A DNA stretch of 64,000 nucleotides from contig JAEUBA010000037.1 in the NCBI GenBank assembly GCA_018257865.1, forward strand, positions 1 through 64,000, read 5' to 3'. The position numbers and the translations under genes are program-made. Below are positions 32,190-42,506 of the stretch, one piece after another. Position 1 is the first letter of the stretch. Every line of letters starts with the position of its first letter. This DNA is from Stereocaulon alpinum (lineage: Eukaryota > Ascomycota > Lecanoromycetes > Lecanorales > Stereocaulaceae). Under the pieces are notes generated by a model. It saw only the letters and a program-made list of their open reading frames with translations. It had not been told where the DNA came from and searched no databases.

Positions 32190-35100
32190 CTACCTTTCTC
32201 GAATGCTTTTGCCCGATTCACTCGAACCAATGCCATCAACACTCATACTATCTACATCGCTTTCGACGACTCGTATACGGGTTCGGCCCGCAGATCTACT
32301 TGCTCCACTCGCTGTGGCAGCCGATGGGCTTGCAGGCAAAGGTTTTGCTAAGCACTGCGACCCATTGTTATCGAACTCCCTTTCCTGTGCAGCGATGGTG
32401 TCCGGGTCGAGGACTCGGGCATGCGCCAGAAGATCAATAGACGAGTCACTGTCCGAGCCAGAAGAAGTGGAGATATATGAAGATTCTTTGCTCTCTGATG
32501 ATGTCGATGATCCTATGAAGAAATCGGTAGGTCTTGAATCTATGAAAACATCTACTGATTGACGAGGTGGAGCAACATAGGGATCCTCGTAAGAACTGTT
32601 GTCATTCTTCTCATTCTCGTACTCATCGTCATCGTCGTCCGAAGGTGAGAAAGTGTAAGATGGTGGCGGCAGCGATGACGGTGGCAAGTTCTTCTTCACC
32701 GCCGAGATAATTTCTGTCTTCAAGGGCGGAAGAGGCTGACTGCGAGGGATGTCTTGCTTTTCTTCTTGGGAGACGTTTACGCTTCTTCGTCGCAACCTGT
32801 GCAGCATATGGTGGACCTGGTATCTGGGATTCGCAAATGGTGACAATTTGCCGGATCCTCGCCTTGTGATTTTCTGACCATGTCGAACCTGGACCTTGAC
32901 AACGAAATTGTCTTCAGGCTGGATACCGCCAAGACCGGAAGCTTCCATATCCATTGGGCCAGGTGAACTGGCGCAATCTGATATCGAAGATTTTAGATCC
33001 TCAAGATCCAGAGCTGAACGGGCTGTCCGACTGCTGGCGACATCGACTTCCACGAGCTCCTCACCATCCACAATTGATACGTCTGTATGCTCGTCCCCGA
33101 CCTCGGAAGAGTTTGCTGGCGATAGACCGACTGGAACTTGCGTAAACCTCCGGTAAGCGCTTTCGTCGAACATTGCGCCGCTCGGGTCTCCACTCAGATC
33201 TGTGCAGAATCTGGCTTTGTTATAAAAGATTATTGGCCCATTCCCTTGGTTTTGCTTGCGTAGTCGAACTTCAGACTCACGCAAGCCATGCGAGCCCGAA
33301 TCCAACCCTGAATTCAGTCCAGTGGCATTTTCTCGCCAATCTGATGACGAATCTTCTGTGGGCGGTACCGAATCGGCCGACTCTTCTTCTGATGGCGCCG
33401 TGTGGAAGAATAGAGGCCTGTAGTGAAACTTTCCGCCGTCGTGTTGTCCAAGGGTAACTGGTCTTCGTTTAGCTCCAGTTTCTGAAACTGCAGCCTTTTC
33501 AGATACTAGGATTGGTAGAGCGCTATTCAGTTCTTGTACTTCGGACGAGTCTGCGAAAGATCCGGTTTTGCTGGCCAAATGGCTAGTCTCTATTGATTTC
33601 TTGGCGATCCCCTCACTCTCCTCGCTGTCAGAGCTCAGCCTTGTCCCTTCCACACCGCCTTGCCATCTGACCTTTGTACCGTCAGCTGAAAGTTCGAATT
33701 GTGCGCTTACGTCAGCAATAGCGTGTCTGATGAATTCTGGCGTGACATTGAGTGTATGTAATTGTGCCATGCTAGTAAGCAAGTTGAGGTAAACCCATCC
33801 TTCACCCTCTGACGCTTGATCAGCATCGGCCGCGAGTCCTAGATGTCGAATGTATCCTAGATTATCCGACGGTACCTGGGCACGATGTAGATCGAGATCA
33901 AGAGGGCGTGTTGGCCTTTGCTCTGGGCTGGCATCTCGACTAGCTTGCGTGTTACGTGTAGAATCCTCGCCTTCAAAGCTCGATCGAGAGTTCTGGACCG
34001 CCAGATTTGCCTCGCTCAAAGAATCCACCTGTAGGTGCGAATCATCATTGAGTATACGTGCCTCGCGTACTCCCTCTCTTATTGTAGGGCGGCCGCGAGC
34101 TTCAAGCCTGGTCCGATCTGCTTGGGCAGCCGATTGCGAGACTTCTTGCTGTTGATGAGATTGGTTGTGCTGGCGAGGCGCTGCGCCCTTGCCGGTGAAA
34201 ATCTGCTCGAGTCTTTTGACGACAATCTTACTTTTCGATCTATCAGACATTGCCATTGAGAGCTTCGGCATTAAGGTTTCGGGGATGTCATGGAGATACG
34301 ACGTGACGTTTTGCTGCTTAGTGTGTGAAATATGTGCGAGTCTATCTAGTCTGCCTTGATTTTGCATCTGTGAGTGCGACTGAGACAATCCTGTTTGACC
34401 AGACATAGAAGCATAGGCGGAGTCAATGGGCTTTGAGTTGGAGGTAGAGGAAGATGAGGGTTTATGCAACGCTGGTGGATCCACTGGAGCAAGGTTCTGT
34501 AATCCTGTCGATTGGATAAGGGGCCTTGAAGGCGAGTCCTCGTCCATGCTTGACGCAAAACTTCGCAAGGTCTCTTCCAACTCACGCTTGCGATGAGCAG
34601 CTAATCCGTGAATCCTGACCTCGAAGAGCTTCTCATCCTGGAGATGGGAGCAATGTAGCTTCTCGTACTTCTTCAACTTCCGCTTTAGCTTGTTGTTCTG
34701 GATCGTTAAGTCATCGATCACTCCACGAAAGTCTTCGCTGTTACTTTCACCGGACTCCATTCGAGCGAGCAACGATCTCGTCGGAGCTGTGGAAGGGCCA
34801 AAGTTGGAGAGGTTGACGGGTGACCCGTCAGAATGGACTGCACAGACACTGCCCAAACCTGACGATGACTGTTTATCGATGTAGAAGGGCGGATCATCGT
34901 CGAGGAATGGCACATCGCTCATGCCCGAAGCGTCCTTGTTCGTATCGTCAAACCACTTCTCGGCCTTGAAGCGTCGAACAGGGTCCCCCCTCATAGAGCT
35001 AGGGCGACCAGATGTGATCGGGGGTGTCGCGCCGGCGAAATTGTTTTCTCTGGTTGAGAAATGTTTGGTGAGGGATGAGAGAGTGGATATGCCGGTGTAG

Positions 35101-35252
35101 TGGTGTTGCCCAACTTTAAGTCGTTTCGAAGGATGTTTTAGGTGTAGGGCTCCGGGAACCCTCTTGTGAGGCGCAGGACTTGAGGAAGTGATCGATCGAT
35201 CATGTATTGCTGACTGGATGCCAGAGCGCTGTTCTAGAAGCATTGACGGCAT
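32190..35252 (-). CDS. frq: FREQUENCY circadian clock protein
   Basis: An intronless frame of 1020 residues, close to Neurospora FRQ (989). Conserved parts in order: a coiled coil at about 174-200 (FRGVIDDLTIQNNKLKRKLK) used for FRQ dimerisation; the adjacent LFEVRIHGLAAHRKRELEE; a first casein-kinase-1 interaction region near 318-356 (YLHDIPETLMPKLS, then VVKRLEQIFTG); a second near 484-533 (GWVYLNLLTSMAQLHTLNV, then FELSADGTKVRWQGG); then acidic Ser-rich and PEST-like stretches, and a C-terminal part with PPSYTFSPSDDDDD. FRQ is the negative element of the clock: with FRH and CK1 it inhibits the White Collar complex and is progressively phosphorylated. The next internal Mets are at 4 and 87; Met87 lies where Neurospora uses a second start for short FRQ, so two isoforms are possible. 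GATCGATCGATC occurs within the early coding region (35190-35201). Confidence 0.95.
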   Translation of the reverse strand: MPSMLLEQRSGIQSAIHDRSITSSSPAPHKRVPGALHLKHPSKRLKVGQHHYTGISTLSSLTKHFSTRENNFAGATPPITSGRPSSMRGDPVRRFKAEKWFDDTNKDASGMSDVPFLDDDPPFYIDKQSSSGLGSVCAVHSDGSPVNLSNFGPSTAPTRSLLARMESGESNSEDFRGVIDDLTIQNNKLKRKLKKYEKLHCSHLQDEKLFEVRIHGLAAHRKRELEETLRSFASSMDEDSPSRPLIQSTGLQNLAPVDPPALHKPSSSSTSNSKPIDSAYASMSGQTGLSQSHSQMQNQGRLDRLAHISHTKQQNVTSYLHDIPETLMPKLSMAMSDRSKSKIVVKRLEQIFTGKGAAPRQHNQSHQQQEVSQSAAQADRTRLEARGRPTIREGVREARILNDDSHLQVDSLSEANLAVQNSRSSFEGEDSTRNTQASRDASPEQRPTRPLDLDLHRAQVPSDNLGYIRHLGLAADADQASEGEGWVYLNLLTSMAQLHTLNVTPEFIRHAIADVSAQFELSADGTKVRWQGGVEGTRLSSDSEESEGIAKKSIETSHLASKTGSFADSSEVQELNSALPILVSEKAAVSETGAKRRPVTLGQHDGGKFHYRPLFFHTAPSEEESADSVPPTEDSSSDWRENATGLNSGLDSGSHGLRESEVRLRKQNQGNGPIIFYNKARFCTDLSGDPSGAMFDESAYRRFTQVPVGLSPANSSEVGDEHTDVSIVDGEELVEVDVASSRTARSALDLEDLKSSISDCASSPGPMDMEASGLGGIQPEDNFVVKVQVRHGQKITRRGSGKLSPFANPRYQVHHMLHRLRRRSVNVSQEEKQDIPRSQPLPPLKTEIISAVKKNLPPSSLPPPSYTFSPSDDDDDEYENEKNDNSSYEDPYVAPPRQSVDVFIDSRPTDFFIGSSTSSESKESSYISTSSGSDSDSSIDLLAHARVLDPDTIAAQEREFDNNGSQCLAKPLPASPSAATASGASRSAGRTRIRVVESDVDSMSVDGIGSSESGKSIRER

Positions 35253-35342
35253 ACCAGCCTGTATTCAGGCAGTAGCTCTCTAGGCCCCGCGTTACTCTTG
35301 TATTGTAGACCAAGTGTGCAGCTTTAAGGGTCTTTGACAGAA

Positions 35343-35357
35343 GTTCATCGCTCGATC
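35343..35357 (-). promoter_or_regulatory. Candidate proximal light/clock element of frq
   Basis: The 15-mer TTCATCGCTCGATCT (written on +) sits about 90 bases upstream of the frq ATG and recurs exactly at 35802-35816. It contains two GAT cores (ATC and GATC), the kind of repeat bound by White Collar complex at Neurospora frq light-response elements. The binding role is inference. Confidence 0.4.
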
Positions 35358-35801
35358 TTGACGTAATTGGTAAGCATGTGGGATGGTTGCACTAGCTGGA
35401 AGCTTTGGGCGTGGCTTGGAGGTTATGGAGGTAGTATCGCTACTCTGATATGGGACCCGTAATCAAGCCATCGGGAGTGGCGGCGACGACGAGAGATGAT
35501 GGTGGTAGAAGGTACGACCATGAAGGCACACGAGCATCTTAACCTCCTCCTATGGTTGTGGTCAAACAGAGGGAAGGAGGAGGAGGTGACCCCTTCAGCG
35601 CAGGTGAAGCAGACGGGAGTAGACATGCTCTCGGTTGTGCCAGCAGGCCTGAAGCAGATTTGCGGCGATGGATGAAGCTCAAGATCGATCCTCAGGTACT
35701 GCGTCCTTATTTAGCGCGATGGAAGCGAGGGAGCTGGAGATCGAACAATGCTATTCGCCCAAGATCCAGGGTCTCGCTGAGTCATCTATAGTTAAGAAAG
35801 C

Positions 35802-35816
35802 TTCATCGCTCGATCT
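35802..35816 (-). promoter_or_regulatory. Candidate distal light/clock element of frq
   Basis: Second exact copy of the 15-mer at 35343, same orientation, 459 bases further from frq and about 550 bases from its ATG. Proximal and distal GATC-repeat elements also occur at Neurospora frq, although there the spacing is larger. Confidence 0.4.
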
Positions 35817-36738
35817 CTCGCAGATTTCTGACAATCCTTGACAACTCTTCCTCGGCTGTTACCCTTTGGCCCCAAGCGCGCAAAGCTTCCCCATGTCCCG
35901 ATGACTACGTGATACGGGACATATCTTTGGGGACCCCGTTGATCGCTGACCACGTTGTCGTGCATATTGCGCAACCTGAAAGTGCCGTTTCATGGGAAGA
36001 ACTGCAATTACAAGGACCACCACACGAAGCTACAACCCCTTCGCCAGTTCACTTCTGCTGAATGGTAATGTGGAACATAAAGAGCATGAGATAATTGTCC
36101 GCGGCGTACTCTGTCAAGGGTGGTGTGTTGTGGATGATGGAGAGGTGTCTAGAACTGGCTCTGCGTGGTCTGCTGGGAGTCCATGAAGAAATCGACGATC
36201 TATAAGTGGGTCTGCTCTGAGATCTCGATGGGAGGCGTTCCCATGGTCGATGACTTTTTTCATGGCATGGCAATGTTCCCAAATGTCTTCCTCGACTAGC
36301 ACTTGTGGGGTCTAGACTTTCCAGAGTATCTACGTGGACGTGCGGAGACCTGGACGAAGCCTGCGCGGCAGAAGGCTAATGGCTGTGTGGCCTTGTCGGT
36401 GTAGCACGGCATACTATCAGAAAGGAAAGTGGCAGGCTGGACCGTTGGGCTGGATTACCTACACGACAGGCCCAGCCTAGAGATTTTTCTGCCACCTGTC
36501 GAAACCGGATTCGGTGAATGCCTAATAAAACAGACCTGGATATAAATGAGGAAGAGCAAAGCATGTGTACGCTTGCTGTGTACAAAAGGCGAGCTATGCT
36601 TGGTATATGAGCGTTGTAACAGCAGTAATTCCTCACATAGTGACTTCGCCAACCACCCCTCTATGTGACAGTCGTCTAGGTTAAGCCGGTAAGACGAGGC
36701 TGGCGAATTGTTCCCCTAATACACATCCGTCACTTACA

Positions 36739-37280
36739 TCAAGAAAACCGTAGAAACCCCTTCCATCTGTTGAGCATGCTCTGGAAGCGCGAGCGAGTTG
36801 GTGCTTCATTAAGCTCTTTCAATAGATCGTCATAATAGTTGGGGTTCGAAACAGGTCTCATCATCCTTTCTGATAGTGGATACTGTTACCAAACATCCAT
36901 TAGCTATGTCTCCTATCCTAAGGCAAGAGAAATCAGCGATAATGCCTTACCTTCTTGGTATACCTATTTTCCAAGAACGAATATAGTACATTGACCTGCT
37001 CCAGTTCACCTTGCTCATCGAATGCTTTTGGTGTCGGTACGCTCGCTTGGGCTTGATTTGAGATGACGTTATCTTGTAAAGCTGTGGTAGTAGGCCTCAA
37101 TTGTGTATCTATACGACGCTGTATGGTATTCTGGAACGAGACTTCAGGGCGTAACAGGTCCACGGGCCATTGACTCAGAATACGTTGGTAGTGTTTATAT
37201 ATGATCTACGAGGAATTGATGTTAGCACCGGATCAGACATAGCAGCATCTCAGAGTTTGACGACTTACTGATTTGGCCAT
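36739..37280 (-). CDS. Cbp6/UQCC2-like complex III assembly factor
   Basis: Three exons, 37280-37269 (four codons), 37205-36951 and 36882-36739, give 136 residues. The N-terminus MAKSIIYKHYQRILSQWPVD and LRPEVSFQNTIQRRID match the Cbp6 and UQCC2 family of small mitochondrial proteins, which help cytochrome b synthesis and assembly of ubiquinol-cytochrome c reductase. The middle YSFLENRYTKKYPLSERMM and the C-terminus ending RWKGFLRFS are the most conserved-looking parts. Introns are 63 and 68 nt with GTAAG donors. The first coding exon is only 12 nt, so a frame search alone shows just the middle exon. Divergent from the bsd2-like gene with 251 bases between starts. Family placement is by pattern memory and is likely but not proven. 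Confidence 0.8.
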
Positions 37281-37531
37281 GTTGAACAATGATGATGTTG
37301 GATTTCGGGCGGCGACAGAGTGTTGCCCGAGATGCCAAGCCTTGTTCAGTGGCGTGAAATTGATGACCTCTCGACTCCGCCTGCCTACGGACCAACAACG
37401 AATCTCCTGGAACTTTCATCTCTTTATAAACAAACCACCTCCATTCCATCTTCTCTTACGATCCACTGATCTTACTACAAGAACACCATTTGCGTACTGA
37501 CTGCCACCAAAGAGCCAGTGTGAGTCTCATA
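37281..37531. promoter_or_regulatory. Shared divergent promoter region
   Basis: The 251 bases between the start codons of the Cbp6-like gene (-) and the bsd2-like gene (+) must hold both promoters and leaders. No specific site is claimed. Confidence 0.5.
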
Positions 37532-38796
37532 ATGAGCTCACAGAAATACGAAAGGGTGAGCCGCTTGCGACACTAAACCATTACAAATGCACTATACATC
37601 TCAGGTAAAGCGGAAGCTGACATTGATCTGGTACAGGTATCTGCCAATGACCAAGACGACGCTTTAGAATATTCTCCAAGGACCTCTCGTCCAGAACCAA
37701 CGCCATCGTCTCCCCCACCTTCATTCCGGTCTCGCGCCTCATCCCCTTCATCCAGACATCTCCTCTCCTCCAACCCTATAGCCTCAGAAGCCGAACGAAC
37801 TTTAGCAGACACGTTTGGTGACGGATCGGATTCAGATGATGATGGGAATAATGAAGGAGACGACAGGCAACGGTTGATGCGGGCGAACACAGCCCAGTCG
37901 GAATGCGAAAACAGAGTCGTGTATGATGGAGACAGACCTGATCTATCAAGAGACGCCACACGCTTCTCTATCGCATCACCACCAGCGACTGCTCTACCTG
38001 TCAGACCCGCGGGCGGCGCACCCTTCTCCTCGTTCTCCCATAACGATGGCGTCTTCGCGAATCTAAACGCGAAACCAGAACGTGGCGAAAAGCTCGAAGA
38101 ACAACCTCCCGTAAGCCTTCTCCCTACAATCGTCTGCCTATACTGATCCTCTCATAGTCTTACGAAGCCGCTGCTGCAGATGCTACCCCTCCCTACTGGG
38201 AAACGACAATCCTAGCTCCCGGTCACCTTAACTCATCTGACGAGGTCTACGTTGACGGGCTACCCGTAGGCTCACTGTTCAGCTTTGTATGGAACGGTAT
38301 GATCAGCATGTCCTTCCAGCTCGTGGGTTTCCTCTTGACCTACCTCTTACACACCACACACGCCGCCAAAAATGGATCAAGAGCTGGACTTGGTATTACA
38401 CTTGTGCAATATGGGTTTTACATGCGTAGTGGCTCTCACAAAGCTACATCGCCGCCTTCAGGAAACCCTAGTGATCCAGCTTTTGCCCCACCGCAGGATC
38501 CTAATAGCCACGATTTCGACCCCTCGAAAGTTTCGGACACTGCTGCAGCCGCAGCTGCAGCAGCGATGTCACAGGCTTCCCAACAGGCTTCAAGCAGTTC
38601 GGATGCTACATCGAGTTTCGCTAGCAGCGACTGGTTAGCTTATGCGTTGATGATTGTGGGATGGTTTGTACTTATTCGGGCTGTCAGTGACTTTCTGAAG
38701 GCAAGGCGGCATGAGCAACTGGTCTTACAGAGTCCGGATCGCGGTCTGAATGTTCCTGTCGTTGCTGACACTGAGAGACCGGAGACGGTGGTTTAA
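37532..38796 (+). CDS. bsd2: Bsd2/Ndfip-like membrane adaptor
   Basis: Three exons, 37532-37555 (eight codons), 37637-38110 and 38158-38796, give 378 residues. The start reads MSSQKYERVSANDQDDA. The cytosolic N-terminal half is Ser/Pro/Asp-rich and contains PPSYEAAAADATPPYWE, whose PPSY is the PY motif that binds WW domains of Rsp5/NEDD4 ubiquitin ligases. Then DEVYVDGLPVGSLFSFVWN leads into membrane segments (SFQLVGFLLTYLLHTTHAA, a Gly-rich one, and ALMIVGWFVLIRAVSDFL). Bsd2 and Tre proteins link Rsp5 to metal transporters such as Smf1 in the endosomal and vacuolar route; Ndfip is the animal relative. Introns are 81 and 47 nt. An Ala run separates the second and third membrane segments. Confidence 0.9.
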
Positions 38797-39190
38797 TTAT
38801 TGGTTGGTAAGCTCAGCCACCGGGCAATATCGGCGTATAGGGCGAGAGTAAGCAGGTATCGGGCTGGTTAGGGTTGTCAACCCTTTTATGTGCTCAGCCG
38901 TCGCATTTTCTTCAACAGCATGTTCCATATGGTCTTCCACCCTTTTCGACATTGTTCTCAGATCGAATTTATGTTGGGATTGCGCCTGTTGTTACTTATT
39001 CGGACTTGACGGACTTGCGGACACGGGAGATCAACACTTTCGTCACTTTTGCGAGTGGGGAGTCTTGAAACATCTCATGCACCTCTCATTGTCATATGCC
39101 TTCTCGTTCTGAGATCTTCATTACTGCACTCTGAATTCTCACTCCAGTCACTGCTGCTTCTGCTTCTAATACATCGACTGCTGCAGGCCA
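38797..39190. other. Intergenic
   Basis: Between bsd2-like and NDH-2 genes on the same strand. Pyrimidine-rich just before the NDH-2 start, as expected for a 5' leader. Nothing else seen. Confidence 0.5.
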
Positions 39191-41036
39191 ATGTCTGCAA
39201 TCCGCCGATTTGCGCGTCTCCCTACCCCATTCATTGACTGCATTGTACACAAGTCGCATGCAACCATTCCTTCTTTTTCGCGCACTTTCTCAACATCATT
39301 TCAGAAGAAAGGGTCGCTGAGTCTTGAAACTCTCGACGCGAGCAAAGGTGACCGTGAACGCATCGTGATTCTCGGTTCAGGATGGGCAGGTCAGTGTAGG
39401 ATGACCATGAACCACGGCTATGGATTCATCTTGAAATCTAGGCTACATCCTCTCCCAACGCCTCTCCGCCAAGTACCAAACCGTCGTCATCTCCCCCCGC
39501 TCCTACTTCGTCTTCACGCCCCTCCTCAGCTCCACCGCAGTCGGCACCCTCGAATTCCGCACAGCGCTCGAACCTGTCCGCTCGAAGCGCAAACCGAATG
39601 TTGAATTCATGCAAGGCTGGGCTGACCATGTGGACTTTAAAAGAAAGACAGTGACAGTCGAGGAAAGCGTAGTCAACCAACAACAAGGCAGGGCTATGAC
39701 AGGCGACAAGAATAAAGAGCTTGAGACTACTGGACAGGTGGTATCGGTTAAAGAAGCCAGAAGGAGAGAGGGCAAGAGATGGGAAGTCTCCTATGACAAG
39801 CTCGTCATAGCAGTGGGATGCTACTGTCAAACCTTCGGCACGCCTGGCATAAGGGAAAACGCCTTCTTCATGAAAGACATAGGTGACGCACGTCGCATCC
39901 GCAAACGCGTCCTTGAATGCTTCGAGATCGCCAACCTCCCTACTACAAGCGAGCAACTACGCAAATACCTCCTCACGTTTGCAATCATAGGCGGCGGGCC
40001 CACGGGAATGGAATTCGCAGCCGAACTCTCCGATCTTGTACGGGAAGACTTGACGAAATTATACCCAGAATTAGTGCCAAAAGTCAACATTGTAGTTCGC
40101 GACGTCGCGCCAACAGTTCTAAGCATGTTCGATAAAAAATTGAGTCAATACGCAATGGAGACCTACAGCCGCCAAGGCGTCGAAGTTAAGACCTCCAACC
40201 ATGTTCAGAACCTACGGCCTGGTCTTCCGAGCACCGATGGCTCGGAAGAACTAGACATTGCAGATTCGCAGGGCTGTTATACGCTTACGACGAAGGAGGA
40301 CGGTGATGTGGGCGTCGGCATCTGTGTCTGGAGTACAGGCAACATGATGAACCCCTTCGTGCAAAAAGCTCTCGGAACAACCTACAGCTTCCCTTCCGAA
40401 TCCGCCACCATCACATCCGGCAAACCCCTCGAAGAACTAGACACAAAAGAATGGACGATAGAAAAACACCCCAAAACCGGCGCCATAATAGTCGACGACC
40501 GCCTCCGCGTCCAACTCCACACCAAATTCCCACCCCCATCCAACTCTGCCTCAGACCCAGACACCTCACCACCCACCCCCGCCTCAACAGCAACCCTATC
40601 CAACGTCTTCGCCCTAGGCGACAACGCCACAATCCGCTCCACCCCCCTCCCCGCCACCGCCCAAACAGCCTCCCAACAAGCCCTCTGGCTCGCCAAGCGC
40701 CTCAACAAAAACGATCTCGACAAAGAACACTTCACATTCAAGAATCTAGGCATAATGACTTATCTGGGTAATTGGAAGGGCCTTGTGCAGACGGAAGGCG
40801 TGATGGGTGATATCTCGGGCAGGATGGCGTGGTTGATTTGGAGAGGGGCGTATTTGACTATGAGTGTTTCTTGGCGGAATAAGATTTTGATTCCGGTTTA
40901 TTGGTGAGTTGTTACCATCCTTTGAAGGGCTTTGGAGGGGTGTACCTTATGGCTGGTCGATTTTTTGTGCTTTGCTGACAGTCTGCTTTGCAGGTTCTTG
41001 ACTTGGGCTTTTGGGAGGGATGTCACGAGGTTTTGA
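39191..41036 (+). CDS. Alternative (type II) NADH dehydrogenase
   Basis: Three exons, 39191-39389, 39442-40903 and 40994-41036, give 567 residues. The N-terminus is Arg/Ser/Phe-rich (IRRFARLPTPF, then FSRTFSTSFQKK), a plausible mitochondrial presequence. The FAD dinucleotide fold IVILGSGWAG begins near residue 57 and is interrupted by the first intron at its last Gly. The NADH-binding fold FAIIGGGPTGMEFAAEL lies near 245. Further NDH-2 signatures are SPRSYFVFTPLLSSTAVGTLE, NVFALGDNA (FAD site) and the C-terminal WRGAYLTMSVSWRNKILIPVYWFLTWAFGRD membrane anchor, whose last codons sit on a 43-nt third exon. It oxidises NADH and reduces ubiquinone without pumping protons. I cannot tell external from internal type; no clear EF-hand was seen. 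Confidence 0.93.
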
Positions 41037-41398
41037 GAAGTATGCTATGGGTCGAATTTTTCGTGCGTGTTTGTGGATCGCCAAAGCGAGTCAGAAGTCC
41101 CTTCATTCAACGTTTGCCGCCCCTCTATCGCGTTAATGTGTTACTACGGCCTATGTACTGAGAAGCCTGCAGCGCAACTCTTTCGTATCTAATTTGAGGA
41201 GAACATTGAGCCGTCATCATTCTGGATTGATAATCATCTGCTTGTTCGTAGAAAGGACATATGTACAAGTATTGATAAGCTAACATGGGTATCTATTGAT
41301 ATCGTGATTGCATGCTCTAAACCATAGTCGCCTTGTCCATCGCTATAAATTTTCACACAACGTATGTCTCATCAAAAGCATGCGATTTCCCCTACTCA
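41037..41398. other. Tail-to-tail intergenic
   Basis: 3' regions of NDH-2 (+) and arginase (-). No terminator-like structure or gene noted. Confidence 0.5.
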
Positions 41399-42506
41399 TT
41401 ACAACAAAGTATCGCCCAAAGCACACCTCACAAGCGAGCACCCCGCTCGTATCGTCTCTTGCGCACCCATAGCCTCAAGAGAAGGATTCACTTCAACCAG
41501 ATCCATAGCAACCAAACTCCCCGTCTCATGCACGCATTCAGCAATGTAATCACCTTCCCTCAAAGTCAAACCACCTCGCACCGGTGTCCCAGTGCTCGGA
41601 GCCCACTGCGGATCCAGCGCGTCAACATCAAACGAGAGGTGGATTGGTGTATCAGTCCCAATGTGTCCCAATGCCATCTCCATTACGCGTCCAATACCGT
41701 ATCTGCTTCTTGTCAGCCCGTGACATCTTCTGTAGCCACTGGATAGGTGAAGGAAGTGAAAGGGAGACATACTTATCAATATCATGCATGCTGAACGCTC
41801 TGACGCCATGTTCCCTCAGAATCTTCTTTTCACCCTTATCAACATCCCTCAAACCAATATAAACCAACTTCTTCAGAGACAGTTTCGGCTCCTCCCCGAG
41901 CCACCCAAACATCTCATCCTTCTCCCCCTTCGCCAGCCCGGTCAGAAAAGCGACAGGCATACCGTGGATGTTCCCACTATCACTCGTCTCAGGCGTATTG
42001 ATATCCGCATGTGCATCGACCCATATGACAGCTATTTCCCGTCCTAATCTCTCTTTGATAGCGCGTGATGTGCCAGCTACGGTGCCAATGGCAATGCTGT
42101 GGTCACCACCAAGGGTGAGCACAAGATGACCGTGTTTAGCGTGGTCGTAGACTTGTGTGGCGAGTCGCTGCGTGACGGCTGACACGGCGAGTGGGTTTTT
42201 CATGTTCCGGTAGTCAGGGTCGGATTGAGGCATGAGGCTGGAGTAGTTGTGGACTTTGTCATCATGGTGGAGCGTGTAGCCGAGATCTTCTTTTAGTTGG
42301 GTGAGGAGGCCGGCTTGTATGAGAGCTGTGGGGGCGGCGTCGACGCCGGGTTTGCACTAGAAGGCCGTGTTAGTGGGTGTATAGTGGTCAATTGGTGAGG
42401 TTTGGGTGGGTGGACTTACCTGGCCACCTGAGAAACCCACGGCTACGACGCCAAGTTCGTTGCCTGCGCAGAGGAATTTGGGAGAGATCGTGGAGGGGGA
42501 CGTCAT
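41399..42506 (-). CDS. car1: Arginase
   Basis: Three exons, 42506-42420, 42356-41773 and 41702-41399, give 324 residues, the usual fungal arginase length. The binuclear manganese motifs are complete: GGDHS, DAHADINT and SFDVDALDP, and the substrate-side motif GNIHGMPVAF is present. It hydrolyses arginine to ornithine and urea, feeding nitrogen catabolism and polyamine or proline synthesis. The start MTSPSTISPKFLC is the first ATG in frame. The first intron has 63 nt and the second 70 nt; the second splits the codon before YGIGRVM. Frame continuity across both junctions supports the model. Confidence 0.96.

Larger units (their letters stand above)
35253..36738. other. frq upstream region
   Basis: Between frq (-) and the Cbp6-like gene (-), so it should hold the frq promoter and 5' leader. 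It carries several GATC-containing sites (35353, 35683-35690, 35731, 35812, 35938) and a duplicated 15-mer. Short frames (for example 35552-35791 on +) show no protein features. Confidence 0.5.
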
